Origin: Vibrio profundi
GTDB taxonomy: Bacteria > Pseudomonadota > Gammaproteobacteria > Enterobacterales > Vibrionaceae
Assembly (NCBI RefSeq): GCF_005281835.1
Contig: NZ_RZIS01000003.1
Span: forward strand, 372,001 to 436,000
DNA length: 64,000 nt
Direction: 5' to 3'
How positions within the stretch are numbered: position 1 is the first letter of the stretch; the number at the start of each line of letters is the position of its first letter. Below, piece by piece: positions 54,906 through 64,000 of this stretch. The position numbers and the translations under genes are program-made. The notes under the pieces are model-generated. The model was not told the origin of the DNA and searched no databases. It was given only the letters and a program-made list of their open reading frames with translations.

Positions 54906-55997
54906 TTAGGCTGCTTGAACGACTTTACCTTCGCCGTCGAAGATATGAGTTCGGTTAAGATCGAAGAAAAGCTCGATTTCCTGGCCTTCAAATTTTTCAA
55001 GCGTGTCTGCGGAAACGATTTCTGCTAGCACCTTTTTGTCACCTAGCTTGCAATGCAAGTGATAAACAGAACCAAGCAGTTCAGCCATCGTCAGCTTTAG
55101 TTTCACACTCCCAATATTGTCAGATTCAATCGCTTGTCTATTGAGATGGAAATCACTTGGTCTAATCCCGTATTCGACATTTTGCTGGGCGATACTAAAT
55201 TTGGTTGGCAATGCTACGTGCTGGTCAGCGAGAGTGATATGAGTAACGTCTTCATTTCGTGCTAGAGCCGGGATAATGTTCATCTCTGGAGCTCCGATGA
55301 AGGTTGCGACGAACTTACAACTTGGATTGTCGAAGATTTCTTTAGGCGTACCAACTTGCGCCACGTAACCGTCTTTAAGGATGACCACTCTGTCCGCTAG
55401 GCTCATTGCTTCGATTTGGTCGTGAGTCACATATAGCGTTGTGGTTTTAAGCTTTTGGTGCATGGCCTTAATTTCAGCACGCATAGTGCCACGCAATTTG
55501 GTATCTAGATTAGATAGCGGCTCGTCAAATAGGAAAACAGAAGGTACACGAACCATTGCTCGTCCCATTGCTACACGCTGACGTTGGCCACCAGAAAGAG
55601 CTTTCGGGTAACGTTTCAATAAAGGAGTCAGTTCCAGAGAGTTGGCGACTTCAGCGACATGAGTTTTTACGTCGGCTTTGGATACGCCAGCCATTTTTAG
55701 TGGGAAGCCGATGTTCTGCTCAACGGTCATATGTGGGTACAGTGCATAGCTTTGGAATACCATTGCTGTGTTTCTGTCGGTTGGATGCAAATCGTTAACG
55801 ACTCGGTCACCGATAAAGATTTCGCCTTCAGAGATGTCCTCTAAACCTGCGAGCATTCTAAGAGTGGTCGACTTACCACAGCCTGAAGGCCCAAGGAAGA
55901 CAACGAATTCTCCATCTTGAATATGAAGATCGAATTGTTTAACTACTTCGGTCTTTCCGTAGCGTTTTTTAATATCTTTAAAAGTTACTGAAGCCAT
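54906..55997 (-). CDS. carbohydrate ABC transporter ATPase (MsmK/UgpC-like)
   Basis: 363 residues. Walker A is GPSGCGKST, signature LSGGQRQRVAMGRAMVR, Walker B VFLFDEPLSNLD, and the C-terminal regulatory (TOBE) domain starts near residue 240. Such ATPases can serve several sugar importers. It follows the binding-protein gene with an 80-base gap and precedes the permease by 26 bases. Confidence 0.92.
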   Translation of the reverse strand: MASVTFKDIKKRYGKTEVVKQFDLHIQDGEFVVFLGPSGCGKSTTLRMLAGLEDISEGEIFIGDRVVNDLHPTDRNTAMVFQSYALYPHMTVEQNIGFPLKMAGVSKADVKTHVAEVANSLELTPLLKRYPKALSGGQRQRVAMGRAMVRVPSVFLFDEPLSNLDTKLRGTMRAEIKAMHQKLKTTTLYVTHDQIEAMSLADRVVILKDGYVAQVGTPKEIFDNPSCKFVATFIGAPEMNIIPALARNEDVTHITLADQHVALPTKFSIAQQNVEYGIRPSDFHLNRQAIESDNIGSVKLKLTMAELLGSVYHLHCKLGDKKVLAEIVSADTLEKFEGQEIELFFDLNRTHIFDGEGKVVQAA

Positions 55998-56077
55998 AGT
56001 GTTTGCCTAATTATTATATTGACCTAGAAAGAAAAAGAAGCCGACTATTCCCCCCGAATAGTCAGCTAACGCGCATA

Positions 56078-57328
56078 TTATCGGCGTGCGCGGCGCTTAA
56101 TTAGCTTAGCGGCATCTGCTAACGCTTTATCGATAGAAACACCGCGGTTTAGTACTGACTCTAGTGCGTCATCGATGATCTGTTCGGCTACTGGATCATG
56201 TTTATGAGCTTTGATTGCCGGGATTTTAGACGCAGAGTTACGCCATTGGACGCGAGCCTGCTCACCGCCTAAGAATGCCATCGGTTGGTCCATCAATGGC
56301 GCGTGTTGAGCCTCAATCAATGATGGGAATGTACCAAAATCTAATGCTTGTACTTGTGTATCAACACGGTCTGCTAAGAACTTGATGAAGGTCCAAGCGG
56401 CTTCTTTGTTTTCCGCTTTCTTCGGTATAGTTAAGAAAGTACCGCCCCAGCTAGCGTATGTCTGTTCTGGTAGGTCGGCGGTGCGCCAATATGTGGTATC
56501 TGGTGAAACGAAATCGCGCAAATGACCAACAAACCAAGAGCCGAACATCTGAGTGGCAATATCACCTCGACGAAGGCCTTCGTTCCATTCTGTGCTCCAC
56601 AAAGCGACTTGCGCATCAAGGCCTGCTTCGCGAACATCTTGGGCAACTTCGAAAGCTTTTTTAAAGCGATCGCTTTCAACCAATATTTCATTGTTAGGTC
56701 CAAAGTAAATGGACTCGCCGTCTTTTAGGCCTGTGCGGATAACAATGTCTTTCACTAGCTTAGTATTTGCGACCAAATAGCCACCAGTTTCAGCTTTGAT
56801 TTTTTTCCCTGTCTCTACAAAGCTGTCCCAGTCTTTGAGAAGCTCTTCAGGTGTTACACCTGCTTTTTCAAGTACATCACTACGGTAGAAAATAGCGCCA
56901 GGGCCAATATCTACAGGGAGCCCAGCTTGTTCGCCTTTTGCGTTTTGGCCAAGTGGTACTGTGAATGGGGAAAACTTCTCGGTGAATTCACCAGCGTTAT
57001 ACGGCGCTTTGCTCAAGTCTTCCAGGCCACCAGCATTAGAGAAACGGCCGATGAATCCGACTTCGATCGCGGCAACGTCAGGTACATTTGAACCCGTAGA
57101 AAGTGACGTAGTTAGGGCGGTATGGTGATCGGCAAATGCCAAAGACTTTAGATTGATTTTGATATCAGGGTATTGTTTTTCAAACTCAGGAGTAACCAAT
57201 CGAATGACTTGGTCATAGTTAGCAAATGCCGCTACATCTAGCTCGACTTTTTCAGCCATCGCTGCGGTAGAAAAAAGTGCAGCGCTGATTGCGCTCGCTA
57301 AGCAAGCTTTAGAAAGAGTATTTTTCAT
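56078..57328 (-). CDS. carbohydrate ABC transporter substrate-binding protein
   Basis: 416 residues with a signal peptide ending AAMA (residues 1-25) and the family-1 solute-binding fold typical of oligosaccharide importers (YPDIKINLKSLAFADHHTAL). It ends in a basic tail (LIKRRARR). I set the start at 57328 because the frame to 57358 adds ten residues before the signal peptide. It follows the ARH-fold gene by 30 bases and is second in the operon. Confidence 0.9.
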   Translation of the reverse strand: MKNTLSKACLASAISAALFSTAAMAEKVELDVAAFANYDQVIRLVTPEFEKQYPDIKINLKSLAFADHHTALTTSLSTGSNVPDVAAIEVGFIGRFSNAGGLEDLSKAPYNAGEFTEKFSPFTVPLGQNAKGEQAGLPVDIGPGAIFYRSDVLEKAGVTPEELLKDWDSFVETGKKIKAETGGYLVANTKLVKDIVIRTGLKDGESIYFGPNNEILVESDRFKKAFEVAQDVREAGLDAQVALWSTEWNEGLRRGDIATQMFGSWFVGHLRDFVSPDTTYWRTADLPEQTYASWGGTFLTIPKKAENKEAAWTFIKFLADRVDTQVQALDFGTFPSLIEAQHAPLMDQPMAFLGGEQARVQWRNSASKIPAIKAHKHDPVAEQIIDDALESVLNRGVSIDKALADAAKLIKRRARR

Positions 57329-57358
57329 AGTAATCCTTTGTACTTGTATGTAGGGCAA

Positions 57359-59473
57359 TTAAATTGCTTTTATCGTCATATTGGTAAAATGAACTGGGCC
57401 TAGTTGGTTATAGAAACCAGCCGCACCGCTAGCGAAGCTTTCAGGCATCTCCGTGTCTGTCGCTTCCAAAACTAGTTCGTTATTGATGTAGCAAAGGAAC
57501 TGATTTCCCTTTACATGAACATCAAATTGGTAAGGTTTATGTGGCACCCATGGAAAATCGGCTTGTGCTATCACATTGGTTTGATCGTAGTGATTTAGTA
57601 TTAATTGAATTTGGTCATCGGCAGTGAGTTGTACTCGATAGAAACGTGACAAGCCTTGGTAGCGCACTATCGGCCCGAAAGGTTGTTTGATCTGCGATGT
57701 CAGTGAAAGGTTTAGTGTGTAGTCGCGCCAATCTTTGTTTCCGTACACAAAAACACCAGGGTGATTGGCATCGTTGTTGACCAATCGATAGATATCTTGG
57801 TTGTCGAACTTAATGCACGTGTCCATAGTATTGATGAAACTGCTGTCCCAAATTTCATGAATTGGCTTCTCATCCACACCTATGGTCAGTGTTGGCGTGC
57901 CTTGCCAATCTAATTCGTGTAGTTGAACTGTTCCTTTTTGGGAGCGGGTTATTGTACTTTCAACTTGAATACCGACATTGGCAATCATGCGCTGATCCAA
58001 ACTCGGGACGGTCCAATTTAGAACGCTAGTCATGTTTGGGGTTAACTCAACTGGTGAAGAATGAATGGTCTCGATATTCAGTTGTGAATCATACACTTCA
58101 ACAAAGATACGCGCGCTCACCGCTGCGTTGGCGTCGTCAGATAAGCTTACTTTTGCACTGATTGTCTGAGTTGGGTAAAGAGTCGGGCTGCCTACGATGT
58201 GATAGGACGATTCGTTCACTTTAGAATCGCTAGGCGTATGAGTAGCCGTTTTAAATCTAAGTGGGACACCGTTAATTAGGTTTCTAAAATCGACGCTTAA
58301 AGCGTTCGAATCATTATACATTATGGCAGTGCGCAAATAGTCTGGGTTGGTATCGAGAGCAAAGCCTTGAACTGCCCCTGAAAAAGGGAAGTGAAACTTT
58401 GGCGTTGGCTCAGGTTTCATACCTGTGTGTAGGTAAGTTGCTATTGCAAACAATTTGTCGGTTTCCTGAACCGCATCAAAGATATGGTCTTGCACATTGG
58501 CACTTGGAAGTAGAATGCGATCTGCGATTGGGCCACGCCAATCATAGCCATCATCTAAAGCATTAAGCCCTAAGCGAATGCCATTTAAACACCCTACGTT
58601 TGCTGCGTTACAGTCAGTGTCCCAGCCGAGAGTATTGACGATTTTCATTGACTCGTGGAAGCTGTCTGCACCGTATAGCAAGGATAAGATGATCAGTCCA
58701 TGGTTGGGCATGACATGACAAGTACCGTCAAATTTATCGTAGCCATAGTATTGTTTAAGCTGTGAGAATGCCCAATTCCAGTCGGTTGGGTTTTGGCTGT
58801 GCCACGCTCTAACGTCTGTGATAACTTTCGCAATGTCACTGTCTTTAGGGATGTAAGTTAACCCCAGATCAATCAATGCATTAAGATCTTTTTCGACAAA
58901 TGCTTGTGATTCCATAACGGCTATCATGACGGCTGCATGAACCGCTTCGCCATCGTGGCTTGCCTTAGCAGCTTCACGTGCATACTGGGCCGCTTTATCT
59001 GGCATGGCTGGATTTATCAGTGCCCATCCATCAATAAAAATCTGCGCTCCGATTTGTTCTGCGACGGTCTTACCATTGGTTTCAATAGAGCCACTTGCGG
59101 GCGCTTCAATTCCGTTGCGCAGATTTAACCAAGCTGTGTGTTCTGTCGATTGCCCGTAGCCGCCCCACCATAAGATGGTTTTGCCTTCAATAAGGTTATC
59201 TAACCATGATTGACCAACATGTTTCGCTGAAAAATCTGTGCGAAATAGGTGATCTTCTAGTGCATGGGTAAACATAAATGTACCTGTAATGTCATCGTCA
59301 CTACAGATAAGAGGGTGGTCGGCTTGTTCATTTACAAAACGATTAATTTCTCCAAATTGTTCAACTATTTGTTCGTTTTCCCAGCCTTCAAATGGTCGGC
59401 CCACGTAAACGCCAATTATTTTGCCTAAAATACCAGCGTATACTTTTTCGTAATAATTGAAGTCTAAATTCAT
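57359..59473 (-). CDS. ADP-ribosylglycohydrolase-fold protein with C-terminal extension
   Basis: 704 residues. Residues 1-360 have the ADP-ribosylglycohydrolase (ARH/DraG) fold, with metal-binding motifs SDDDITGTFM (D59-D61) and LGWDTDCNAANVGCLNG (D285, D287). This fold cuts ADP-ribose from proteins in ARH and DraG. Here the extra 340 residues, including a lectin-like or jelly-roll part (about 520-704, INNELVLEATDT), are unassigned. It is the first gene of a sugar importer operon, so the enzyme may act on a sugar derivative rather than on a protein. Start is ATG 59473. Confidence 0.75.
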   Translation of the reverse strand: MNLDFNYYEKVYAGILGKIIGVYVGRPFEGWENEQIVEQFGEINRFVNEQADHPLICSDDDITGTFMFTHALEDHLFRTDFSAKHVGQSWLDNLIEGKTILWWGGYGQSTEHTAWLNLRNGIEAPASGSIETNGKTVAEQIGAQIFIDGWALINPAMPDKAAQYAREAAKASHDGEAVHAAVMIAVMESQAFVEKDLNALIDLGLTYIPKDSDIAKVITDVRAWHSQNPTDWNWAFSQLKQYYGYDKFDGTCHVMPNHGLIILSLLYGADSFHESMKIVNTLGWDTDCNAANVGCLNGIRLGLNALDDGYDWRGPIADRILLPSANVQDHIFDAVQETDKLFAIATYLHTGMKPEPTPKFHFPFSGAVQGFALDTNPDYLRTAIMYNDSNALSVDFRNLINGVPLRFKTATHTPSDSKVNESSYHIVGSPTLYPTQTISAKVSLSDDANAAVSARIFVEVYDSQLNIETIHSSPVELTPNMTSVLNWTVPSLDQRMIANVGIQVESTITRSQKGTVQLHELDWQGTPTLTIGVDEKPIHEIWDSSFINTMDTCIKFDNQDIYRLVNNDANHPGVFVYGNKDWRDYTLNLSLTSQIKQPFGPIVRYQGLSRFYRVQLTADDQIQLILNHYDQTNVIAQADFPWVPHKPYQFDVHVKGNQFLCYINNELVLEATDTEMPESFASGAAGFYNQLGPVHFTNMTIKAI

Positions 59474-59924
59474 TGGATACTCGTATTATAAATATTGAAT
59501 ATGGCTAAATTTATTTAAAGCAAATGTTATTTTCTTGGTTTATATAAATTTAGTGGTTTAACTGATAAATACTCAGCACGAGAATAGTACGAGTTTTTAG
59601 CAAGAAATTTTGTGACCTAAAGTCAGTTAATGATTGACCTGTCATCATGATGGTGAAATTAAATTTCATGTTAAGTTATTGTTTTTATGTGTTTATAAAA
59701 TATATTCATTAATAACTTTCATGGCTTTTGTCCGATTTGTGCGTGTAGCCCCGAAACGAAACATCAGAATTGAGCTCAGCTACTTCGTGAGATTTCAATC
59801 ACATAAACACCGCCTGTCTATGAATATTATGTGCAAAATCGATTATCAACTGAAAATGACAAATATCTATTAATACCAATATTAATTAGTGATTTTGTTG
59901 TGTTTAAAATTATATGAGGCAGTT
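59474..59924. other. 451-base divergent control region
   Basis: No gene is seen. It is AT-rich and must contain the promoters of the ARH-fold operon and GH1 gene. An AATCGATT octamer at 59837-59844 also occurs upstream of the GH3 gene and may be an operator for the LacI-type protein; a weak inverted pair around ACTCGTA and TACGAGT lies at 59488 and 59588. Confidence 0.45.
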
Positions 59925-61340
59925 ATGTCATTTCGTGATGAGTTTATTTGGGGAGCAGCAGCAGCGAGCTATCAAATAGAAGGTAATACCCAAGGTGTTG
60001 ATCAATGTGCTGATTCGGTTTGGGATATGTGTTCTCGAAAAAAAGACTTTGTTTTAGAAGGGAATACAGGGTTCATCGCTTGCGACCATTACAATCGCTA
60101 TGAAGAAGATATCCAGTTAATGAAAGATATTTCGTTGCAAGCTTATAGACTGAGCATTATGTGGCCTCGGGTGCTACCTGAAGGGACCGGACAGGTGAAC
60201 CAGAAAGGTTTGGATTTCTATGACCGTTTGATAGACGAACTATTAGCCAAGGGGATCGACCCTTGGGTAACACTTTTTCATTGGGACTACCCGATGGCTT
60301 TGTTCCACAAAGGTGGCTGGCTTAACGATGACTCCAGTGATTGGTTTGCAGAATACACGCGTGTTATCGTCGAGAAACTGTCTGACCGAGTACAAAACTG
60401 GTTTACGCTTAACGAACAAGCATGCTTTATCGGGTTAGGTCATCAAGTTGGTATGCATGCTCCAGGTATCCAACTGCCTACCAAAGAAGTCAATCGAGCG
60501 TGGCATAATGCGCTGCTAGCGCATGGTAAAGCCACAACCATTTTACGTGAAGAGTCGATACTAAATGCAAAAGTTGGTGCTGCTCCTTGTTTTAGAACCG
60601 CAGTTCCTATGCGCAATTGTCCGGCAGATATAGAAGCGGCAAGGCAGTACACGTTTAATGTCATCGATGATCAGATGTTTAATGCGACATGGTGGATGGA
60701 TCCGGCTTTCAAAGGTGAATATCCTGAAGATGGATTGGCGTTACATGGGAAAAACGCGCCTAATGTAAAATCTGGAGACATGGAGATAATATGCCAGCCA
60801 CTAGATTTTGTCGGGTTTAATGTTTATCAATCCGCGACCGTTAAAGCTGGACAAAACGGCCAACCAGAAGAAGTCCCTTACCCGAATGATTATCCAAAGA
60901 CACATTTTCAATGGCCTGTGACACCCGAAGCATTACGCTGGGGCACACAATTTCTCTATGAACGTTATAAGAAGCCGATCATCGTGACCGAGAATGGTTT
61001 GAGTACCAACGATTGGGTTAGCTTGGACGGAAAAGTGCATGACTCTTCGCGAATCGATTTTCTAAACCGTTATTTACTTGGGTTAAAACAGGCAGCCGAT
61101 AGTGGTGTAGGTATTATGGGGTACTTTCAATGGTCAATTTTAGATAATTTCGAATGGGCTGAAGGTTACCTTCAGAGGTTCGGCCTAATTCATGTTGATT
61201 ATGCGACACAAAAACGAACGCTTAAAGATTCGGCGCTTTGGTATAAAGGGGTGATTGAATCTAACGGCAAAACTTTAGGTGACCACAATGCCATGCAGCA
61301 TTGGCGTCTGCCTGAAGACTTTAACAAAAACATTTGTTAG
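59925..61340 (+). CDS. GH1 beta-glucosidase
   Basis: 471 residues, family GH1. The acid/base Glu164 is in FTLNEQACF and the nucleophile Glu356 is in IIVTENGLS. Opening MSFRDEFIWGAAAASYQIEG is typical of GH1. There is no signal peptide, so it should act on imported beta-glucosides in the cytoplasm. The start at 59925 has GAGG 6 bases before it. It is upstream of the LacI and GH3 genes on the same strand. Confidence 0.93.
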   Translation: MSFRDEFIWGAAAASYQIEGNTQGVDQCADSVWDMCSRKKDFVLEGNTGFIACDHYNRYEEDIQLMKDISLQAYRLSIMWPRVLPEGTGQVNQKGLDFYDRLIDELLAKGIDPWVTLFHWDYPMALFHKGGWLNDDSSDWFAEYTRVIVEKLSDRVQNWFTLNEQACFIGLGHQVGMHAPGIQLPTKEVNRAWHNALLAHGKATTILREESILNAKVGAAPCFRTAVPMRNCPADIEAARQYTFNVIDDQMFNATWWMDPAFKGEYPEDGLALHGKNAPNVKSGDMEIICQPLDFVGFNVYQSATVKAGQNGQPEEVPYPNDYPKTHFQWPVTPEALRWGTQFLYERYKKPIIVTENGLSTNDWVSLDGKVHDSSRIDFLNRYLLGLKQAADSGVGIMGYFQWSILDNFEWAEGYLQRFGLIHVDYATQKRTLKDSALWYKGVIESNGKTLGDHNAMQHWRLPEDFNKNIC

Positions 61341-61417
61341 CGTTGAGTCGGTTCAGTATTCAACAAACTGTATTGAAGGCGTGCGGAGCGCCTTGTATTT
61401 CTTTTGGTAGTAGTTAT

Positions 61418-62440
61418 ATGAGTAAGAAAGTCACCATCCACGATGTCGCGCAACGAGCGAATGTTTCACCAAGCACGATTTCGCGATATCTCAATCGAAC
61501 CTCTTATATTGCAAAAGACAAAGTCGACAGTATTGAGAAAGCGATCTTCGATCTAGGCTTCAAAGCCAAAAAGAGAAAATCGCAACCCGAAACGAAACGT
61601 ACCATGACGCTTGGCATTGTTACTGCTTCGTACGATAGCCCACACATTACGCGAATATTGATGGGTATGGATGAAATGATTCATCAACATAGCTATCAAC
61701 TTATTGTAGAAACCACTCACTGGCAGCCCAATCGCGAAGAAGCGGTTCTTAAGCAATTCATCAACCAAAATGTTGATGGGATCATTGTGGTTGGGGGCTA
61801 TCTAAGTGAACGAGCGGTCAAGGAAATTACCGGCAAGAAACCCGTACTCTTGTTTGGTAGCCCGGTGTTTTTGGCGAAAAAGACTTCGGAGAATTTGCTT
61901 CCCCAGTTGCAGGTTGATAACGAACTTGGCGGGTATTTAGCAACGAATCATTTATTGCAACTGGGACATCGACGAATATTGCACTTGCATGGAACAGTGG
62001 GGAACATTGATGCAGAGGAGCGATTACAAGGGTATAAGAGAAGCTTAGAAATGGCAGGTATTACCGTTGATGAGCAACTAATTTGTGCTGGTAATTTTGA
62101 GGCTAAAATCGCTTTCAAAGCAATGAATGAATTCCTCGACAAAGATATCAATTTTACAGCGATATTCTGTGCAAACGATGAAAGTGCATACGGAGCCATT
62201 CAAGCGATGCATCAAAGAGGAATTTCGGTACCAGATGATGTGTCAGTTATCGGTTTTGATGATTTACCGTTCTCGTCGTTCTTTATTCCGCGATTGACTA
62301 CAGTTAAGCAGCCATTTGAAGAAATGGGGAAAATAGCCATCCGTCAGATGTTAGATTTGATTAGTGAAAATACTGGTGAATATTCAGTTCCGCCTGTTGA
62401 GCTTATTTCCAGAGACAGCACAAAACGTTTAGAAAACTAA
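61418..62440 (+). CDS. LacI family transcriptional regulator
   Basis: 340 residues. The N-terminal helix-turn-helix is KVTIHDVAQRANVSPSTISR, then YLNRTSYIAKDK, and the sugar-binding domain follows. The start at 61418 is chosen because the frame from 61334 adds a non-family peptide. It lies between GH1 and GH3 and probably represses this locus until a beta-glucoside is present. Confidence 0.9.
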   Translation: MSKKVTIHDVAQRANVSPSTISRYLNRTSYIAKDKVDSIEKAIFDLGFKAKKRKSQPETKRTMTLGIVTASYDSPHITRILMGMDEMIHQHSYQLIVETTHWQPNREEAVLKQFINQNVDGIIVVGGYLSERAVKEITGKKPVLLFGSPVFLAKKTSENLLPQLQVDNELGGYLATNHLLQLGHRRILHLHGTVGNIDAEERLQGYKRSLEMAGITVDEQLICAGNFEAKIAFKAMNEFLDKDINFTAIFCANDESAYGAIQAMHQRGISVPDDVSVIGFDDLPFSSFFIPRLTTVKQPFEEMGKIAIRQMLDLISENTGEYSVPPVELISRDSTKRLEN

Positions 62441-62791
62441 TGTGATCACCCCAATTTATAATGGTAAGGAATCAAGGTTGTGATTTGATATCATTACCAT
62501 CTATACCTTGTCATTATTTATTTAAATAGAACATTTAAACTTCCGTCATTAAAATTGATAAAGAATTATTTCACAATAAGTTACTGTTACTTAAGGGTTC
62601 TTGTTATCTTTTTCTCATAATTTTCATGATGTAATTGAGATTCGTGTATCGACTCTTATAAATAAACATTGGTGACTTACCCCAGAATTATGTGTGAGTT
62701 TCTTCACGATTAATATTGTTCCATAAAGTTAATATTCGGGTCGTTATACAGCGAATCGATTTTAAAACTTATTACTTGAATGGAATGTCAC
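62441..62791. other. 351-base gap before GH3 gene
   Basis: No gene. A weak inverted repeat, ATGGTAA (62461-62467) with TTACCAT (62494-62500), follows the LacI stop and might end that transcript. The octamer AATCGATT occurs at 62754-62761, about 30 bases upstream of the GH3 start. Confidence 0.45.
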
Positions 62792-64000
62792 ATGACTAAA
62801 AAATTCACCACGCCTTACTTTTCCGATTGGCCAAAAATTACGTCTTCAATTGGCCGAGATGAAGTGATCGAAAAAGAAATTTCTCGAATTGTTAGTTTGA
62901 TGACCGTTGAAGAAAAGCTAGGGCAGATGATTCAACCAGATTTACGTGGTGTGACTCCTGCAGAAGCGAAACAATATAAGCTAGGTTCGATCCTAAATGG
63001 TGGTGGTGCATGGCCAAATGAAAACAAGCACGCAAGTGCTCAAGACTGGGCAAACAAAGCAGACGAATACTGGTTTGCGATAGAAGAGTCTTTTGAAGAC
63101 CGTCCGTTTAGAATTCCATTTATGTGGGCAACCGATGCCGTTCATGGCCATAACAATGTGTTTAGCGCGACGGTTTTTCCTCACAACATAGGTCTGGGTT
63201 GTGCTCGCGATCCAGAATTGATTCGTAAAATCGGTGAAGTAACGGCGTTAGAAGTGGCTTCTACCGGGTTAGATTGGACGTTTGCTCCGACAGTCGCGAC
63301 ACCGCGGGATTTACGCTGGGGTCGAGTTTACGAAGGGTATTCTGAAGATCCTGAAATCACGTATGCGTATGCCTCTGAGATGGTTACGGGGTTACAAGGC
63401 TCGGCTGAGCAGCTGAAAAGTGATGTCAAAGTCATATCGAACGTTAAGCATTGGGTCGGTGATGGCGGTACGCTAACAGGCGTGGATAGAGGCAAGAACC
63501 TCTATAGCGAAGATCTACTGCGTAATATTCATGCAATGGGTTATTTCAGCGGATTGACTGCTGGCGCACAAGTCGTGATGTCTTCTTTTAATACGTGGCA
63601 GTCGGAAGCGAACTATGATCACATGCCAGACTATGAGGGTGACTATAACTTCAAAATCCATGGCAGCAAATATCTGCTTAATGACGTGTTGAAAGAGAAA
63701 ATGGGCTTTGATGGCCTGATTGTTACGGACTGGCATGGGCACGCTGAAGTAAGTAAGTGCAGCGATGGAAATGCGACTTACGCGATCAATGCTGGCAATG
63801 ATGTTTTAATGGTTCCGGTTCATGAGCACTGGATTGATGTTTATCACCAATCGTTAGAGGACATTAAGACGGGCTTGATCTCAATGGCCAGAATTGATGA
63901 TGCCGTCACTCGTATTTTGCGTGTGAAGATGCGTGCTGGGTTGTGGGATAAACCGCAGCCTTCTAAGCGACAGCTCGCTGGCGACCAAACTGTACTTGGC
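62792..64000 (+). CDS. GH3 family glycoside hydrolase, 5' part only
   Basis: 403 codons run from ATG 62792 to the window end without a stop. The GH3 N-terminal barrel is clear, with NVKHWVGDG and the nucleophile motif GLIVTDWHGH (Asp313). No signal peptide is seen (MTKKFTTPYFSDWPKITSSI), so the protein is probably cytoplasmic, unlike many secreted GH3 enzymes. It likely removes glucose from beta-glucosides or short glucans imported by the ABC system. The C-terminal part lies outside the window. Confidence 0.9.
   Translation, partial: MTKKFTTPYFSDWPKITSSIGRDEVIEKEISRIVSLMTVEEKLGQMIQPDLRGVTPAEAKQYKLGSILNGGGAWPNENKHASAQDWANKADEYWFAIEESFEDRPFRIPFMWATDAVHGHNNVFSATVFPHNIGLGCARDPELIRKIGEVTALEVASTGLDWTFAPTVATPRDLRWGRVYEGYSEDPEITYAYASEMVTGLQGSAEQLKSDVKVISNVKHWVGDGGTLTGVDRGKNLYSEDLLRNIHAMGYFSGLTAGAQVVMSSFNTWQSEANYDHMPDYEGDYNFKIHGSKYLLNDVLKEKMGFDGLIVTDWHGHAEVSKCSDGNATYAINAGNDVLMVPVHEHWIDVYHQSLEDIKTGLISMARIDDAVTRILRVKMRAGLWDKPQPSKRQLAGDQTVLG

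Noticed and set aside
57359..59473. ARH-fold protein as a toxin immunity or DraG-type nitrogenase regulator
   Set aside because: No toxin, ADP-ribosyltransferase or nitrogenase gene is near it, and its operon partners are all sugar transport genes.
1..64000. tRNA, rRNA, CRISPR arrays and insertion sequences
   Set aside because: I looked for cloverleaf-like runs, repeated spacers, transposase motifs and terminal repeats by reading and found none that I could support.

Overview
The window looks like an accessory-rich part of a Vibrionaceae chromosome, probably a Vibrio species and possibly chromosome 2. This is inferred from gene content: Vibrio-style fruBKA with a divergent cra, an rbsDACB-K-R set, a nir/nas nitrate assimilation block next to a PP2C/Ser-Thr kinase fusion, a GH19 chitinase, several diguanylate cyclases and many divergent LysR pairs. 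I found no tRNA, rRNA, CRISPR array, integrase or transposase. Species identity cannot be settled from the sequence alone.

Layout. 1-11.4 kb: the 3' end of an unknown gene, a TSUP transporter with a divergent LysR, a FAD monooxygenase behind a GcvA-like LysR, a MATE exporter, a TPR-GGDEF cyclase, an orphan solute-binding protein, an NmrA-like protein with a divergent LysR, and a DOPA-dioxygenase-family protein. 11.7-20.2 kb: a sensor GGDEF cyclase, a decayed fruA 3' end, then an efflux operon made of an ABC membrane domain without ATPase, an RND adaptor, an RND pump and an AraC/GyrI-type regulator. 20.2-25.5 kb: fruA, fruK and fruB (minus strand) with divergent cra and three palindromic operators between them. 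25.5-35.2 kb: nitrate assimilation. nirB, nirD, a NarK-type transporter and the phosphatase/kinase fusion lie on the minus strand; nasA is divergent. The nirB-nasA gap carries two outward-facing sigma-54 promoter matches with NtrC-like half-sites between them. 35.3-41.5 kb: ribose uptake and phosphorylation genes with two perfect RbsR-type palindromes upstream of rbsD.

41.9-53 kb: a secreted putative zinc metalloprotease with a discoidin-like domain, two LysE-type exporters, small YbjQ, GFA and MmcQ-family proteins, a multidomain GH19 chitinase, a LysR/AhpD-like pair, and a membrane-bound ToxR-like regulator divergent from an outer-membrane beta-barrel gene. 53-64 kb: a beta-glucoside-type utilisation locus with a carbohydrate ABC importer, an ADP-ribosylglycohydrolase-fold protein, a GH1 beta-glucosidase, a LacI regulator and a GH3 glycosidase cut by the window end. 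The GH1 and GH3 enzymes have no signal peptide, so oligosaccharides are probably imported first and hydrolysed inside the cell.

Most notable observations: (1) the efflux cassette is flanked by direct copies of the fruA 3' end, one intact and one decayed; (2) an ARH-fold protein with a long unassigned C-terminal half leads a sugar-uptake operon; (3) a tail-anchored phosphatase/kinase fusion sits in a putatively sigma-54-controlled nitrate operon; (4) a discoidin-HExxH secreted protein; (5) an ATPase-less ABC membrane protein is co-transcribed with an RND pump.
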